Assembly: GCA_050247075.1 (NCBI GenBank)
Contig: JBFWUW010000104.1
Span: 1 to 17,936 of the forward strand
Reading direction: 5' to 3'
DNA from: JBFWUW01 sp050247075
Lineage (GTDB): Bacteria > Planctomycetota > Planctomycetia > Pirellulales > JBFWUW01
Length of the DNA: 17,936 bases
The translations under genes and the position numbers were made by a program. The notes under the pieces were generated by a model. The model was not told the origin of the DNA, did no database searches, and was given only the letters and a program-made list of their open reading frames with translations. Positions 1-6,893 of this stretch are shown in pieces (positions within the stretch are counted from its first letter, which is position 1; every line of letters begins with the position of its first letter).

Positions 1-751
1 TCCATCCCCCAAACTGCCCCCCCTTGGTCCGCCAGGTACGCTGAACGTCGGTGCTGTAAGTGCGTGTCGTCAACCGCAACACCACCGAGGGAAAGTTCAT
101 TGGGAACGTCACGCGGTCGCCGTTATCGGTGGGAAACGGACTGTCAGGCTCGCCATCTGGCGGTACGTCGGTATCAACACCGTTTCGACCGTAGACACCA
201 TTGCTGTTGAGATCGTCGTCGAAACCGTCGGGAACGCCGGCCGGACCCGTCAAGTCGAGAAAGCCGTTGTTCAGGTTCTGGGGATCATTAAACAGCACAC
301 TGACGTTCGAGCCGTAAACGTTGGTCGTTCGGCCGTGCAGATTGAAGGTGCTCATTCCCCAGCCGGTGCCGTCCGTGCCGACATAGCCGAAGTCGATCCG
401 TTCTCCATTATGAAAGCGGGCGTCGAAGCCGGCGGTGTCCAGGTCGCTGGTGGCGTTGGCCAAGCCGCCGCCGCCGCCCGTCGTGCCATCGCCTATGCCA
501 AAGTTAAACACCTGGCGGGTGATGTTCGCTCCGACGAGTCCCCGACGCGGATTCGACAGGTGGTAGCCAATCCAATCCACGCCAAAATAGAAGCCGTAGT
601 TGGAGTGCGGCTCGTCACCGTAATCGGTAATCTGCGCTGGGCGGAAGAGCTGGATATCTCCGATGTGGTACCTCTGGGCAAATGCCTCGGAGGCTAGCGA
701 GAACGCTAGGGCCACGAATACCGGGATAGACAAAATGCGGTTCAACGACAT
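1..751 (-). CDS. Secreted, possibly outer-membrane beta-barrel-type protein (N-terminal part; runs off the left edge)
   Basis: The frame is open from an ATG at 751 to the left edge, giving 250 codons with no stop, so the gene is cut by the window. It starts with a classical signal peptide: MSLNR, then a hydrophobic stretch and SEAFA|Q, with cleavage predicted after about residue 25. A GGAG lies 8 bases before the ATG. The mature start (GDIQLFRPAQITDYG, then NYGFYFGVDW) resembles, from memory, planctomycetal secreted proteins of the putative beta-barrel porin (BBP7-like) type. That family call is tentative because the diagnostic C-terminal barrel is not visible. Residues 92-96 are five glycines. 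Residues about 154-204 are a D/N/G-rich, acidic stretch (for example DGFDDDLNSNG) that looks like a surface loop or a cation-binding insert. Its neighbour across the gap is divergently transcribed. The coding call is firm; the function is unknown. Confidence 0.8.
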   Translation of the reverse strand, partial: MSLNRILSIPVFVALAFSLASEAFAQRYHIGDIQLFRPAQITDYGDEPHSNYGFYFGVDWIGYHLSNPRRGLVGANITRQVFNFGIGDGTTGGGGGLANATSDLDTAGFDARFHNGERIDFGYVGTDGTGWGMSTFNLHGRTTNVYGSNVSVLFNDPQNLNNGFLDLTGPAGVPDGFDDDLNSNGVYGRNGVDTDVPPDGEPDSPFPTDNGDRVTFPMNFPSVVLRLTTRTYSTDVQRTWRTKGGQFGGW

Positions 752-1324
752 CGTTCGACTCCGCTGTGTTACGAGCGTATTGTCGCGCAAGCCTTGGCTG
801 GCAAAGTCCTCGCGCAACGGATGTGCCGGTAGTATCGGAATCTCTGGTCGCAAGAGTTAAACAAGAAAGATAAACCTTGACGATTTTGCCGCTTGTTCTC
901 GTTTTCCGGTGCCGCTAGCGGCCCGCCGCGAAAGCCTGGGAGGTTTGGGGTATCGCCGGCGCGGCTGCCAATGCCGGCAATGGCGGTGAAATTTCCCCGA
1001 AGGCACCACATCGACTACAAAATTGACATTGACCCGCCAATACGGCAGTGCGCCAAGTAGCGGTAAATCACGATGAGCAGAGATGACATCGATTTCTGTT
1101 ATCATCCCCGACATATCTCCGCGGGCGATCATCGGCTGATAGCTGACGGCTTCTCCGCTCCTCGCGTTTCTCGCTCGTTACAACCCGCACCGCCCGCAAG
1201 ACCGCATTCCGCCAACGCCACTCGCCGTTTGCCGGGTGTGCGGCCGTGGCCTATGAAACTCTTGGGCATGCGCGCATGCCTTGGTTGTTCAAGTTCCCAG
1301 TTCGCCGAATGTGGAAAGTCGATC
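752..1324. other. Divergent intergenic region without a supported gene
   Basis: 573 bases separate the leftward secreted-protein gene from the rightward diguanylate cyclase gene. Short open frames exist here, including an upstream extension of the cyclase frame from 1073, but none has a recognisable domain, a good ribosome binding site or a convincing protein composition. No tRNA, c-di-GMP riboswitch or terminator was recognised. The only clear structure is the 16-bp palindrome at 1265-1280. Promoters for both flanking genes should lie here, but no confident -35/-10 pair was seen. Confidence 0.6.
1265..1280. promoter_or_regulatory. Perfect 16-bp palindrome upstream of the diguanylate cyclase gene
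   Basis: GGCATGCGCGCATGCC is identical to its own reverse complement and ends 44 bases before the ATG at 1325. A gapless dyad of this length at this position is what an operator for a dimeric DNA-binding protein would look like. The assignment is inference; no known regulator consensus was matched. Confidence 0.35.
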
Positions 1325-2902
1325 ATGGAAATCGCCCGCCCGCTGGCTCTTGTGGCCGACGATGACCCCGCCATCTTGCAATTGGTGGGGACCATGCTGG
1401 CACAAGCTGGCTACGAAGTGCTGACAGCCGCTGACGGCCGACAAGCCATGGCGCTGGTGGAGGAACGGGAGCCGAGCTATCTCATCGCCGACTGGTCGAT
1501 GCCGCATATCGACGGCCTGGAGCTTTGCCGCCGCGTGCGGGCCGCCGGCCTGCCTAATTACACGTACATTATGTTGTTGACGGCCCGTTCCAATACGGAC
1601 GATCTGGCCGCCGGGTTCCACGCCGGTGCCGACGAGTTCGTCTGCAAGTCGGTGTTGCAGGCCGAGCTGTTGCCGCGGATGAAGTCGGGACAACGTATTG
1701 TCCACCAGGAACAGCGTTTGCTGAAGCTGGCCAAGACCGATCCCCTGACAGGGCTGCCAACGCGGCGCGCGTTTTACGAACAGCTCGAACGCGAATTGGG
1801 CCGTGCGCGGCGTTTCAAGCTGCCGCTGTCTTGTGTCATGTTGGACATCGACTTCTTCAAGAAGGTCAACGATACCCTGGGGCACGGGGTCGGCGACAAA
1901 GTCCTCATGTCCCTAGCCGAATCGCTGCGCGGCTGCGTGCGGGTGAGCGACATGGTCGGCCGCCACGGCGGCGAGGAATTCTGCATTCTGCTGCCAGAAA
2001 CCAATGAGTTCGCCGCGGGCATTTGGGCCGAGCGAACGCGGACTGCCATTGCCAAGATGGTGATGGAAATTGGCGGCCATTCGTTGGGGATCACCGTCAG
2101 CATGGGCGTGGCCGAGCGGATGGACGACACCACCGCGCCAGAAGCCCTGATCGAGCTGGCCGACCAGGCCCTGCTGGTGGCCAAGCAATGCGGCCGCAAC
2201 CGCGTGGTGCGGTACGGCGAGTTGCACGGCTCCACCACGTTGGGCTTGGACGATCTGCACGATGCCCGGCACGTCATGCGGAAATTGACCGCCAAGGATG
2301 TGATGAGCGGCATGATCTCTTGCCTGCGCGAGGATGAGCCCGTGCAGCGGGCCACGGAATTTTTCTTGCGTTGCCGCATCAACTCGGCACCGGTGGTCAA
2401 CGCCGAGGGGAAGCTAGCGGGCATTTTGTCCGAGAAAGACGTGCTGTCGCTGCTGACATCGCCCGACACCTGGCAGCGGCCGATTCACGAAGCGATGAAG
2501 ACGCACGTCGTCTGCTACGAGGAATCGACGCCGGTGGAGTCGATCTACGACTTCCTCTGCCGGGTGACGATTCGCCGGGTGATCGTGGTCCGCGATGGAT
2601 TTCCCGTGGGGAGCATCAGCCGCGGCACGTTGCTGCGTTGGTACGCCACTTGGCTGGAATCACACAAAGGCCGCGACGAATCGCCGGTCTCCACCGACGA
2701 ATCGCGGCAGGCCCAATGGCGGCAATGCCTGTCTCACACCGCACAAGACCTGGTGAAAAGCGCAGACTACCTGCAATGCCAACTGCATGCCGCGCCCCCC
2801 GCCGACGACGTGCTGCCGATGCTGGTCCGCAGCGTTTCGGAAATGCAAGAGCTGGTCAGTACGCTGCTGTTTGAGTCTCGCCGCGACCAACCGGTGATGT
2901 AG
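1325..2902 (+). CDS. Response regulator with diguanylate cyclase (GGDEF) domain and C-terminal CBS pair
   Basis: This 525-aa cytoplasmic protein has three recognisable parts. The receiver domain (about 6-120) has the acidic pocket D12/D13, phospho-acceptor D56, T86 and K108; K108 is followed by Ser instead of the usual Pro. The GGDEF domain (about 135-300) has DPLTGLPTRR (139-148), the metal/GTP motif DIDFFKKVND (174-183) and an intact active-site GGEEF (215-219), so it should condense two GTP into c-di-GMP. An RVSD I-site (206-209) sits five residues before GGEEF and suggests product inhibition. Two CBS motifs follow (about 320-440: LTAKDVMS, APVV, GILSEKD; then HEAMKTHVV, RRVIVV) and may bind an adenine nucleotide. 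A helical tail ends the protein. The start at 1325 is preferred because the receiver fold begins there and GGAAAG lies 7 bases upstream; the frame is open back to 1073 without domain content. No kinase gene is adjacent. Confidence 0.93.
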   Translation: MEIARPLALVADDDPAILQLVGTMLAQAGYEVLTAADGRQAMALVEEREPSYLIADWSMPHIDGLELCRRVRAAGLPNYTYIMLLTARSNTDDLAAGFHAGADEFVCKSVLQAELLPRMKSGQRIVHQEQRLLKLAKTDPLTGLPTRRAFYEQLERELGRARRFKLPLSCVMLDIDFFKKVNDTLGHGVGDKVLMSLAESLRGCVRVSDMVGRHGGEEFCILLPETNEFAAGIWAERTRTAIAKMVMEIGGHSLGITVSMGVAERMDDTTAPEALIELADQALLVAKQCGRNRVVRYGELHGSTTLGLDDLHDARHVMRKLTAKDVMSGMISCLREDEPVQRATEFFLRCRINSAPVVNAEGKLAGILSEKDVLSLLTSPDTWQRPIHEAMKTHVVCYEESTPVESIYDFLCRVTIRRVIVVRDGFPVGSISRGTLLRWYATWLESHKGRDESPVSTDESRQAQWRQCLSHTAQDLVKSADYLQCQLHAAPPADDVLPMLVRSVSEMQELVSTLLFESRRDQPVM

Positions 2903-2924
2903 CAACTTGGCGGCGGCCGTGCGG

Positions 2925-3812
2925 CTACGGTAGCAGCGGCGCCATATCCCGGTCGAAACCCCGTTTGGCGGCGATCAACAGGACTGCCAGCGGGATCGCC
3001 ACCAGCACCAACCGCAGTGCTTCTCGCTGCCACCGCTTCGCGCATCGCAAGAATGGCAACTCCGTTGCCCAGCAGAGCAACGGAGCCAGCAATAAGATGA
3101 TGGCACTGCCTGGCGGCAGCCGGCCAAAGAACCGCCCAATGAACAACAAGCCAAACAGGCCAACCACGCCCAGTCCCGCCAGCGACGGTGCTTGCAGCCG
3201 CGGTGACGTAATCATGGAAACGATCGCGGCAGCCATGATCGCGGCCGCGATGGGAAATGCCATCGCGCCCCCGCGGATGTATCCGGCCATCATCACCATC
3301 AGGCCGGTGCAAAGGGCCGTCAGGCCAAGCGCCAGCGGCAAGGCGACTCCACCAGATCGCTGCCACAACCGATCCGTCAGTCCCCAGACGATAGCTAGCA
3401 ACAGGCCGCTGGCCGCCAGTATCAAAGCATCTAGCCGTGCTGGCGAGCCCTCCGCGGGAGCGCTCAGGTAGACCGATCCATGCAACAGCACCCAGGGAGT
3501 CGCCATGGCCAGAGCCGCCCGCAAGCACCGGCCCAGGCGACGGGGCACGCGCGGCAATCCTAAAATCAGTTCCGCCAACAGCGCCGCCGGAATGACAATC
3601 GTCAGGAACCGATCCAGTCCGCTCGCGGGCGGCCAGCGCCAACCGAGGATGCCGGCACCCGCCCCCAGGCCCAGGCCCATCGCCAACAGGCAAGCCATGT
3701 TCAGCCGCGCCAGGCCAGCGGGGCGTCGCGGCCCCGCCAGCGCCAACACAACCAGCCCGGCCGCGACGGCCGAAAGGCCGAACGACCACAAGTACGGCAG
3801 CGGGTCGGGCAT
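2925..3812 (-). CDS. Multi-pass inner-membrane protein of unknown function
   Basis: The product has 295 aa and is almost entirely hydrophobic, with about ten predicted membrane segments (roughly 7-25, 39-56, 67-85, 98-115, 127-146, 154-175, 183-203, 210-228, 233-250 and 264-283). Short basic or polar loops such as RVPRRLGR and KRWQRE separate them. No catalytic motif, haem ligand pattern or transporter signature was recognised. Its ATG lies 3 bases after the stop codon of the upstream yceI-like gene, so the two are almost certainly co-transcribed and may be translationally coupled. Many YceI proteins are encoded beside a cytochrome b561-like membrane protein; this protein lacks the conserved haem histidines expected for that, so it is not a b561. 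It converges tail to tail with the diguanylate cyclase gene, with 22 bases between them. The coding call is firm; the function is unknown. Confidence 0.8.
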   Translation of the reverse strand: MPDPLPYLWSFGLSAVAAGLVVLALAGPRRPAGLARLNMACLLAMGLGLGAGAGILGWRWPPASGLDRFLTIVIPAALLAELILGLPRVPRRLGRCLRAALAMATPWVLLHGSVYLSAPAEGSPARLDALILAASGLLLAIVWGLTDRLWQRSGGVALPLALGLTALCTGLMVMMAGYIRGGAMAFPIAAAIMAAAIVSMITSPRLQAPSLAGLGVVGLFGLLFIGRFFGRLPPGSAIILLLAPLLCWATELPFLRCAKRWQREALRLVLVAIPLAVLLIAAKRGFDRDMAPLLP

Positions 3813-3815
3813 CGC

Positions 3816-4400
3816 TTACTTCCGTACCCCCTCGCAGTCGATGTAGATCAACGCCTCGTCGCCAATCGGCCCAATGGCGTTTTTGTCAAAGCCATAGTCG
3901 CTGCGCTTGAGCGACAAGTCGGTCGAAAAGGCAACTCGCTTGGTCCCCTTGAATTCGTGTTCTTCGCCCCCCATTAACACCAGCGTGATCTGTTTGGTCT
4001 GGCCGTGCATGGTGAAGTCGCCGGTGACTTCGTATCCCCCTTTGATGGGCTTGGTGCTGGTACTCTTGAACTCAATCGTCGGAAATTGCTTGGTATCGAA
4101 GTAGTCTGGCTGCCGCAGATGTTCATCGCGGGCTTTGTTGGCTGTATCGACGCTGTCGGCCTTGATGGTCAGTTCAAAGGTCGATTGGGCGGGCTGCTCG
4201 CGGTCGAGCGAGAACTTGCCCTCCACCTCGTTGAAACGGCCATGAATCCAACTGATGTCTAGGTGCCTGGCCTTGAAGCTGACCGACGAATGAACCAGGT
4301 CGTAAGCGTATTCATCGGCTGCCTGTCCTTGTGCAGCACCCATTTGGACGGCCACGGCAACCAACAGGGCCGGCATCCAGCAAGAAAAAAGTCGTCGCAT
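3816..4400 (-). CDS. YceI-family periplasmic lipocalin-like protein
   Basis: The 194-aa length is usual for the family. A signal peptide (MRRLFSCWMPALLVAVAV, then AQGQA|ADEY, cleavage near residue 27) directs it to the periplasm. YceI hallmarks are in order: DLVHSSVSFKARHLDISWIHGRF-type first strands (34-56), RDEHLRQPDYFDTKQFP (91-107), GDFTMHGQTKQITL (127-140) and LKRSDYG (164-170). The family folds as a lipocalin-like barrel that binds a long isoprenoid or amphiphilic lipid; in some bacteria it responds to base, acid or oxidative stress. The ligand here is unknown. AGGAG lies 8 bases upstream of the ATG, supporting the start. It heads a two-gene unit with the membrane protein at 2925-3812 and is divergent from the metal-efflux locus across 275 bases. 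Confidence 0.93.
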   Translation of the reverse strand: MRRLFSCWMPALLVAVAVQMGAAQGQAADEYAYDLVHSSVSFKARHLDISWIHGRFNEVEGKFSLDREQPAQSTFELTIKADSVDTANKARDEHLRQPDYFDTKQFPTIEFKSTSTKPIKGGYEVTGDFTMHGQTKQITLVLMGGEEHEFKGTKRVAFSTDLSLKRSDYGFDKNAIGPIGDEALIYIDCEGVRK

Positions 4401-4500
4401 TGTTGTCGCTCCTAGAGAAAAATTCGCGGAAGTTTACGGCCATCGCATGGTCCGCGAGGCTGCGGTTATCGTAAGTGGCGGTGAATGTCGAGTAAAGCTC

Positions 4501-4514
4501 CACACCAAGGTGTG
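4501..4514. promoter_or_regulatory. Perfect dyad in the yceI / metal-efflux divergent region
   Basis: CACACC-AA-GGTGTG has 6-bp arms around a 2-bp centre, about 100 bases upstream of both the yceI ATG (4400) and the predicted promoter of the efflux cluster. It could be an operator serving either direction. It does not match the CueR, ZntR or CsoR consensus sites I know, so the role is speculative. Confidence 0.3.
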
Positions 4515-4610
4515 TCCGCTGTTGCTTGCGACCCTTGGGCAGGGTTGTGGTGCGCCTTTAGCGTACCGTCACCGCATCATCTTTAAGTATCCGCGGTGCC
4601 TGGGTTGCAC

Positions 4611-4640
4611 TTGACGGCCCCTGCTTCGCCGGATCAGAAT
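4611..4640 (+). promoter_or_regulatory. Possible sigma70-type promoter of the metal-efflux cluster
   Basis: TTGACG (4611-4616) matches 5 of 6 positions of the -35 consensus and CAGAAT (4635-4640) matches 4 of 6 of the -10, with 18 bases between. Transcription would begin near 4647, about 30 bases before the ATG at 4676. It is the best-placed match in the gap, but the spacing and -10 are not ideal. Confidence 0.35.
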
Positions 4641-4675
4641 GGAGGAGGATACAGTTCAACTGGAGTCGCAATTCC

Positions 4676-5140
4676 ATGCGCGCGGTCGTGAGCCTGATGG
4701 CGATGGTGGCCACGGTGATTCATCTCACCTTTGGTTGCACTGCGCATATGGCGGGCGATTCGGCGTTCTACGATGCGGACCATGTGCACGCTCAAGATGC
4801 CGACCGGCAGTGCGGGCATCACACCCAGCCCCATCGACAGTTTGCCAGTTGCCCCGTAAAAACGGGTCCAGAGGCCGCTTGTTCTGGCGGTTGGCATGGC
4901 ACCTGGTGCGAAGCCGCCACGGCCCATTGCGGGCATTGCGATTGCGTGACGATCCTCTCGGTTAAGGCCAGCCCGCAAATTCGCGAGCATAATCGCCCGC
5001 GGCCTTGGCCGGTGGTAATTTCTTGCCGCGCTGATGCGGCGGGCATCTTCGCTCGGGCGATTGGCGGTCGGTGCATGCACAATCCACTTGCCATAGCGGA
5101 ACTGCGCGCCGACGTTCTGTTTGAGCGCATGCTCATCTGA
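4676..5140 (+). CDS. Small Cys/His-rich probable lipoprotein, first gene of the metal-efflux locus
   Basis: The product has 154 aa. The N-terminus (MRAVVSLMAMVATVIHLTFGC) is a signal peptide ending in a lipobox-like LTFG|C21. The mature part is rich in potential metal ligands: C46, C59, C69, C78, a CGHCDC cluster at 85-90, C117 and C133, plus HVH, CGHH and many single histidines. No enzymatic domain was recognised. Short Cys/His-rich secreted proteins of this kind next to RND efflux genes occur, as far as I recall, in other planctomycetes. A role as periplasmic metal binder or chaperone is inferred from composition and from the adaptor and pump genes that follow. GGAG lies 10 bases before the ATG, and a GGAGGAGG run lies further upstream. 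The last 40 residues lack the Cys/His density and look like an extension. A competing frame at 4639-4965 is rejected because it lacks signal peptide logic. Confidence 0.65.
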   Translation: MRAVVSLMAMVATVIHLTFGCTAHMAGDSAFYDADHVHAQDADRQCGHHTQPHRQFASCPVKTGPEAACSGGWHGTWCEAATAHCGHCDCVTILSVKASPQIREHNRPRPWPVVISCRADAAGIFARAIGGRCMHNPLAIAELRADVLFERMLI

Positions 5141-5146
5141 TCCCTG

Positions 5147-5171
5147 GCGGCGGAAATTCTCTTTCCGCCGC
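5147..5171. repeat. Perfect 10-bp stem hairpin just after the lipoprotein stop
   Basis: GCGGCGGAAA and TTTCCGCCGC flank a TTCTC loop, starting 6 bases after the stop codon at 5138-5140. It is not followed by a T run, so it is not a classical intrinsic terminator. It could stabilise the upstream mRNA end or attenuate read-through into the adaptor gene. Confidence 0.5.
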
Positions 5172-5184
5172 GATCTTGAATGCC

Positions 5185-5206
5185 TTGTGTTGCCGGGGCA
5201 ACACAA
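5185..5206. repeat. Second perfect hairpin before the adaptor gene
   Basis: TTGTGTTGC and GCAACACAA form a 9-bp stem with a CGGG loop, 13 bases after the first hairpin. It lies within the region that an upstream start at 5180 for the adaptor would have to encode, which argues that this stretch is untranslated and supports the ATG at 5264. Confidence 0.5.
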
Positions 5207-5263
5207 TGTGGCCCTCTAGGGCCGTTCCAGTGCATTTCTCTCGTTTGCGAACCGGGTATCTGT

Positions 5264-6670
5264 ATGCAATCTACTCTTGCGCCCAAAGTGGTGATTTTAC
5301 GCCAGCAGCTTCCGACCATCTTGGCCGTGCTGGCGGCCGGCTTGGTGATTGCCGCGGCGATTGCCTGGCCCCAATTGCGCCAAACCTGGGGAACCGCTCC
5401 GACGGATGGGGACGCCGAACATGGCGAACATGGCTCGCCCGAACATGCTGGGCACGATCATGGCCATGCGGGACACAGCGCAGAGAACTCCCTGCAACTG
5501 AGCCAGCAAGCCCGCGACAGCATCGGCCTGCGCGAGGGAGAAGTGGCCCTTTCGACGTTCCAGCGGACGATCACCGTACCCGGCACCGTGGCCGAACGCC
5601 CTGGCTGGTCGAAGTTCGACATCATCGCCCCCATGACCGGGTTTGTCGTCAAGATCCTGCATACGGAAGGCGAGGCGGTGGCGCCCGGCCAGCCGTTGTT
5701 TGAATTGCGGCTGACGCATGAGGATCTGGTGCAGTCGCAGGCGGACCTGTTGAAGACGGCCGAGGAACTGGACGTGGTCAAGAAGGAGATTGCCCGCCTG
5801 GAGGCCATCACGCAGGGCGTTATCGCCCCCAAAACCATCTTGGAGCGCAAGTACGAACTGCAAAAACTGGGAGCGGTCTCCCACGCCCAGCGCCAATCTC
5901 TGCTGCTGCACGGCCTGACGGAATCGCAGGTGGATGACATCGTCAAGAATCGCAAGCTGCTCAGCACGTTGGTGGTGCGGGCACCAGGCCAAGAAGGCAC
6001 CATGCCGCTGTCGTCCGAGAATGTGATTCTGCAGTTGCAAGAACTGAAGGTCGAGCGCGGCCAACATGTGCAGTTGGGCGATTCCTTGGCCATGCTGGCG
6101 GACCACGCCGAGTTGTTGATCGAGGGGGAAGCGTTCGAGCAGGACTCGCCGCAAGTCACGCAAGCGGTGGAACGGGGCGCGCCGGTCTCGGCCGTGCTGG
6201 AGTTCAAGACGGAGTCGGCCGGCCAGGTCGAAGGACTGCACATTGCCTACGTCGCCAACCGCATGGACGCCGAATCTCGCACCCTGCACTTTTACGTCAC
6301 CTTGCCCAACAAAATCGTGCGCGACACGCGCACCGCCAATGGCCGAAGATTCGTTGAGTGGCGGTTCAAGCCGGGCCAGCGGATGCAACTGCAAGTGCCG
6401 GTGGAAGAGTGGGCCGACCGCATTGTCTTGCCGGCGGATGCCGTCGCCCAGGATGGTGTGGAAAACTACGTCTTTCGCTCCAACGGCGACCACTTCGACC
6501 GGCAAGCGGTACGCGTTGAATACCGCGACCCGCACTCGGTCGTGGTGGCCAACGATGGATCGCTATTCCCCGGCGAGGCCATTGCCTTGTCGGCCGCCCA
6601 GCAATTGCAGTTGGCTTTGAAGAACAAGTCGGGAGGAGCTATCGACCCACACGCCGGGCACAACCATTAA
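5264..6670 (+). CDS. Periplasmic adaptor (membrane fusion) protein of a heavy-metal RND efflux pump, CusB/CzcB type
   Basis: The protein has 468 aa. A membrane anchor or uncleaved signal (about 17-35) is followed by a His-rich stretch with seven histidines in 19 residues (53-71), a likely metal-binding segment. The biotinyl-lipoyl-like half motifs (APMTGFVVKILHTEGEAVAPGQPLFEL region, 122-148) lead into an alpha-helical hairpin (about 153-225), then a second lipoyl half, a beta-barrel (about 280-385) and a membrane-proximal domain (about 385-445, including VLPADAV). The C-terminus ends in HAGHNH, again His-rich. Such adaptors link the inner-membrane pump to an outer-membrane factor and in CusB also bind metal. 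The ATG at 5264 is chosen because it gives a normal basic-plus-hydrophobic N-terminus; the frame stays open to 5180 through a hairpin. The ribosome binding site is weak (GGG). The RND pump follows after 223 bases. Confidence 0.92.
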   Translation: MQSTLAPKVVILRQQLPTILAVLAAGLVIAAAIAWPQLRQTWGTAPTDGDAEHGEHGSPEHAGHDHGHAGHSAENSLQLSQQARDSIGLREGEVALSTFQRTITVPGTVAERPGWSKFDIIAPMTGFVVKILHTEGEAVAPGQPLFELRLTHEDLVQSQADLLKTAEELDVVKKEIARLEAITQGVIAPKTILERKYELQKLGAVSHAQRQSLLLHGLTESQVDDIVKNRKLLSTLVVRAPGQEGTMPLSSENVILQLQELKVERGQHVQLGDSLAMLADHAELLIEGEAFEQDSPQVTQAVERGAPVSAVLEFKTESAGQVEGLHIAYVANRMDAESRTLHFYVTLPNKIVRDTRTANGRRFVEWRFKPGQRMQLQVPVEEWADRIVLPADAVAQDGVENYVFRSNGDHFDRQAVRVEYRDPHSVVVANDGSLFPGEAIALSAAQQLQLALKNKSGGAIDPHAGHNH

Positions 6671-6701
6671 GGATGTAGTCCGAAACAGCTTCCTTTCCTT
6701 G

Positions 6702-6743
6702 CCCCCTCGCCCGGTACTCCGGGAGAGGGTTGGGGAGAGGGGA
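6702..6743 (-). repeat. REP-like C/G-rich palindrome, copy 1 (inverted relative to copy 2)
   Basis: CCCTCGCCCGG-TACT-CCGGGAGAGGG forms an imperfect stem, followed by TTGGGGAGAGGGG. Read on the minus strand it follows the same pattern as copy 2: a CCCTCxCCC block, a spacer, then CCCTCTCCC and its complement. The pair resembles interspersed REP-type elements; similar CCCTCTCCC palindromes are, from memory, common between genes in several bacterial genomes. Confidence 0.6.
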
Positions 6744-6773
6744 TACAACGAACGATTCTCCATTGCGCGGCAG

Positions 6774-6808
6774 CCCTCACCCCGGCCCTCTCCCAAAGGG
6801 AGAGGGAG
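6774..6808 (+). repeat. REP-like C/G-rich palindrome, copy 2
   Basis: A CCCTCACCCCGG lead is followed by a perfect 9-bp stem CCCTCTCCC (6786-6794), loop AAA and GGGAGAGGG (6798-6806). With copy 1 about 30 bases upstream in opposite orientation it makes an inverted pair, like a bacterial interspersed mosaic element, between the adaptor and pump genes. Such hairpins can stabilise upstream mRNA or reduce read-through. Confidence 0.65.
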
Positions 6809-6893
6809 AAAACCGCGGAACTCATTCCGAGCCAAATCCTAGAGCCTCCCGGAACTTGCATCCGCCACCTCTCAACAAAAACCAACTCCCGAC

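Noticed and set aside
1073..1324. 84-codon N-terminal extension of the diguanylate cyclase frame
   Set aside because: The added residues have no domain, the receiver fold begins normally at 1325, and a Shine-Dalgarno-like GGAAAG is placed for that start.
752..1324. A c-di-GMP riboswitch upstream of the diguanylate cyclase gene
   Set aside because: The conserved GEMM-type sequence blocks were looked for and not found; only the palindrome at 1265-1280 stands out.
2767..3789. 340-codon minus-strand frame overlapping the cyclase end and the membrane-protein gene
   Set aside because: It is out of frame with the hydrophobic membrane protein that follows the yceI stop by 3 bases, and its Gly/Arg-rich product has no membrane segments or family motif.
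5297..6535. 412-codon open frame on the minus strand opposite the adaptor gene
   Set aside because: It is a shadow of the high-GC adaptor gene: no recognisable domain, composition dominated by R, H, Q, L and G, and the plus-strand frame has clear family motifs throughout.
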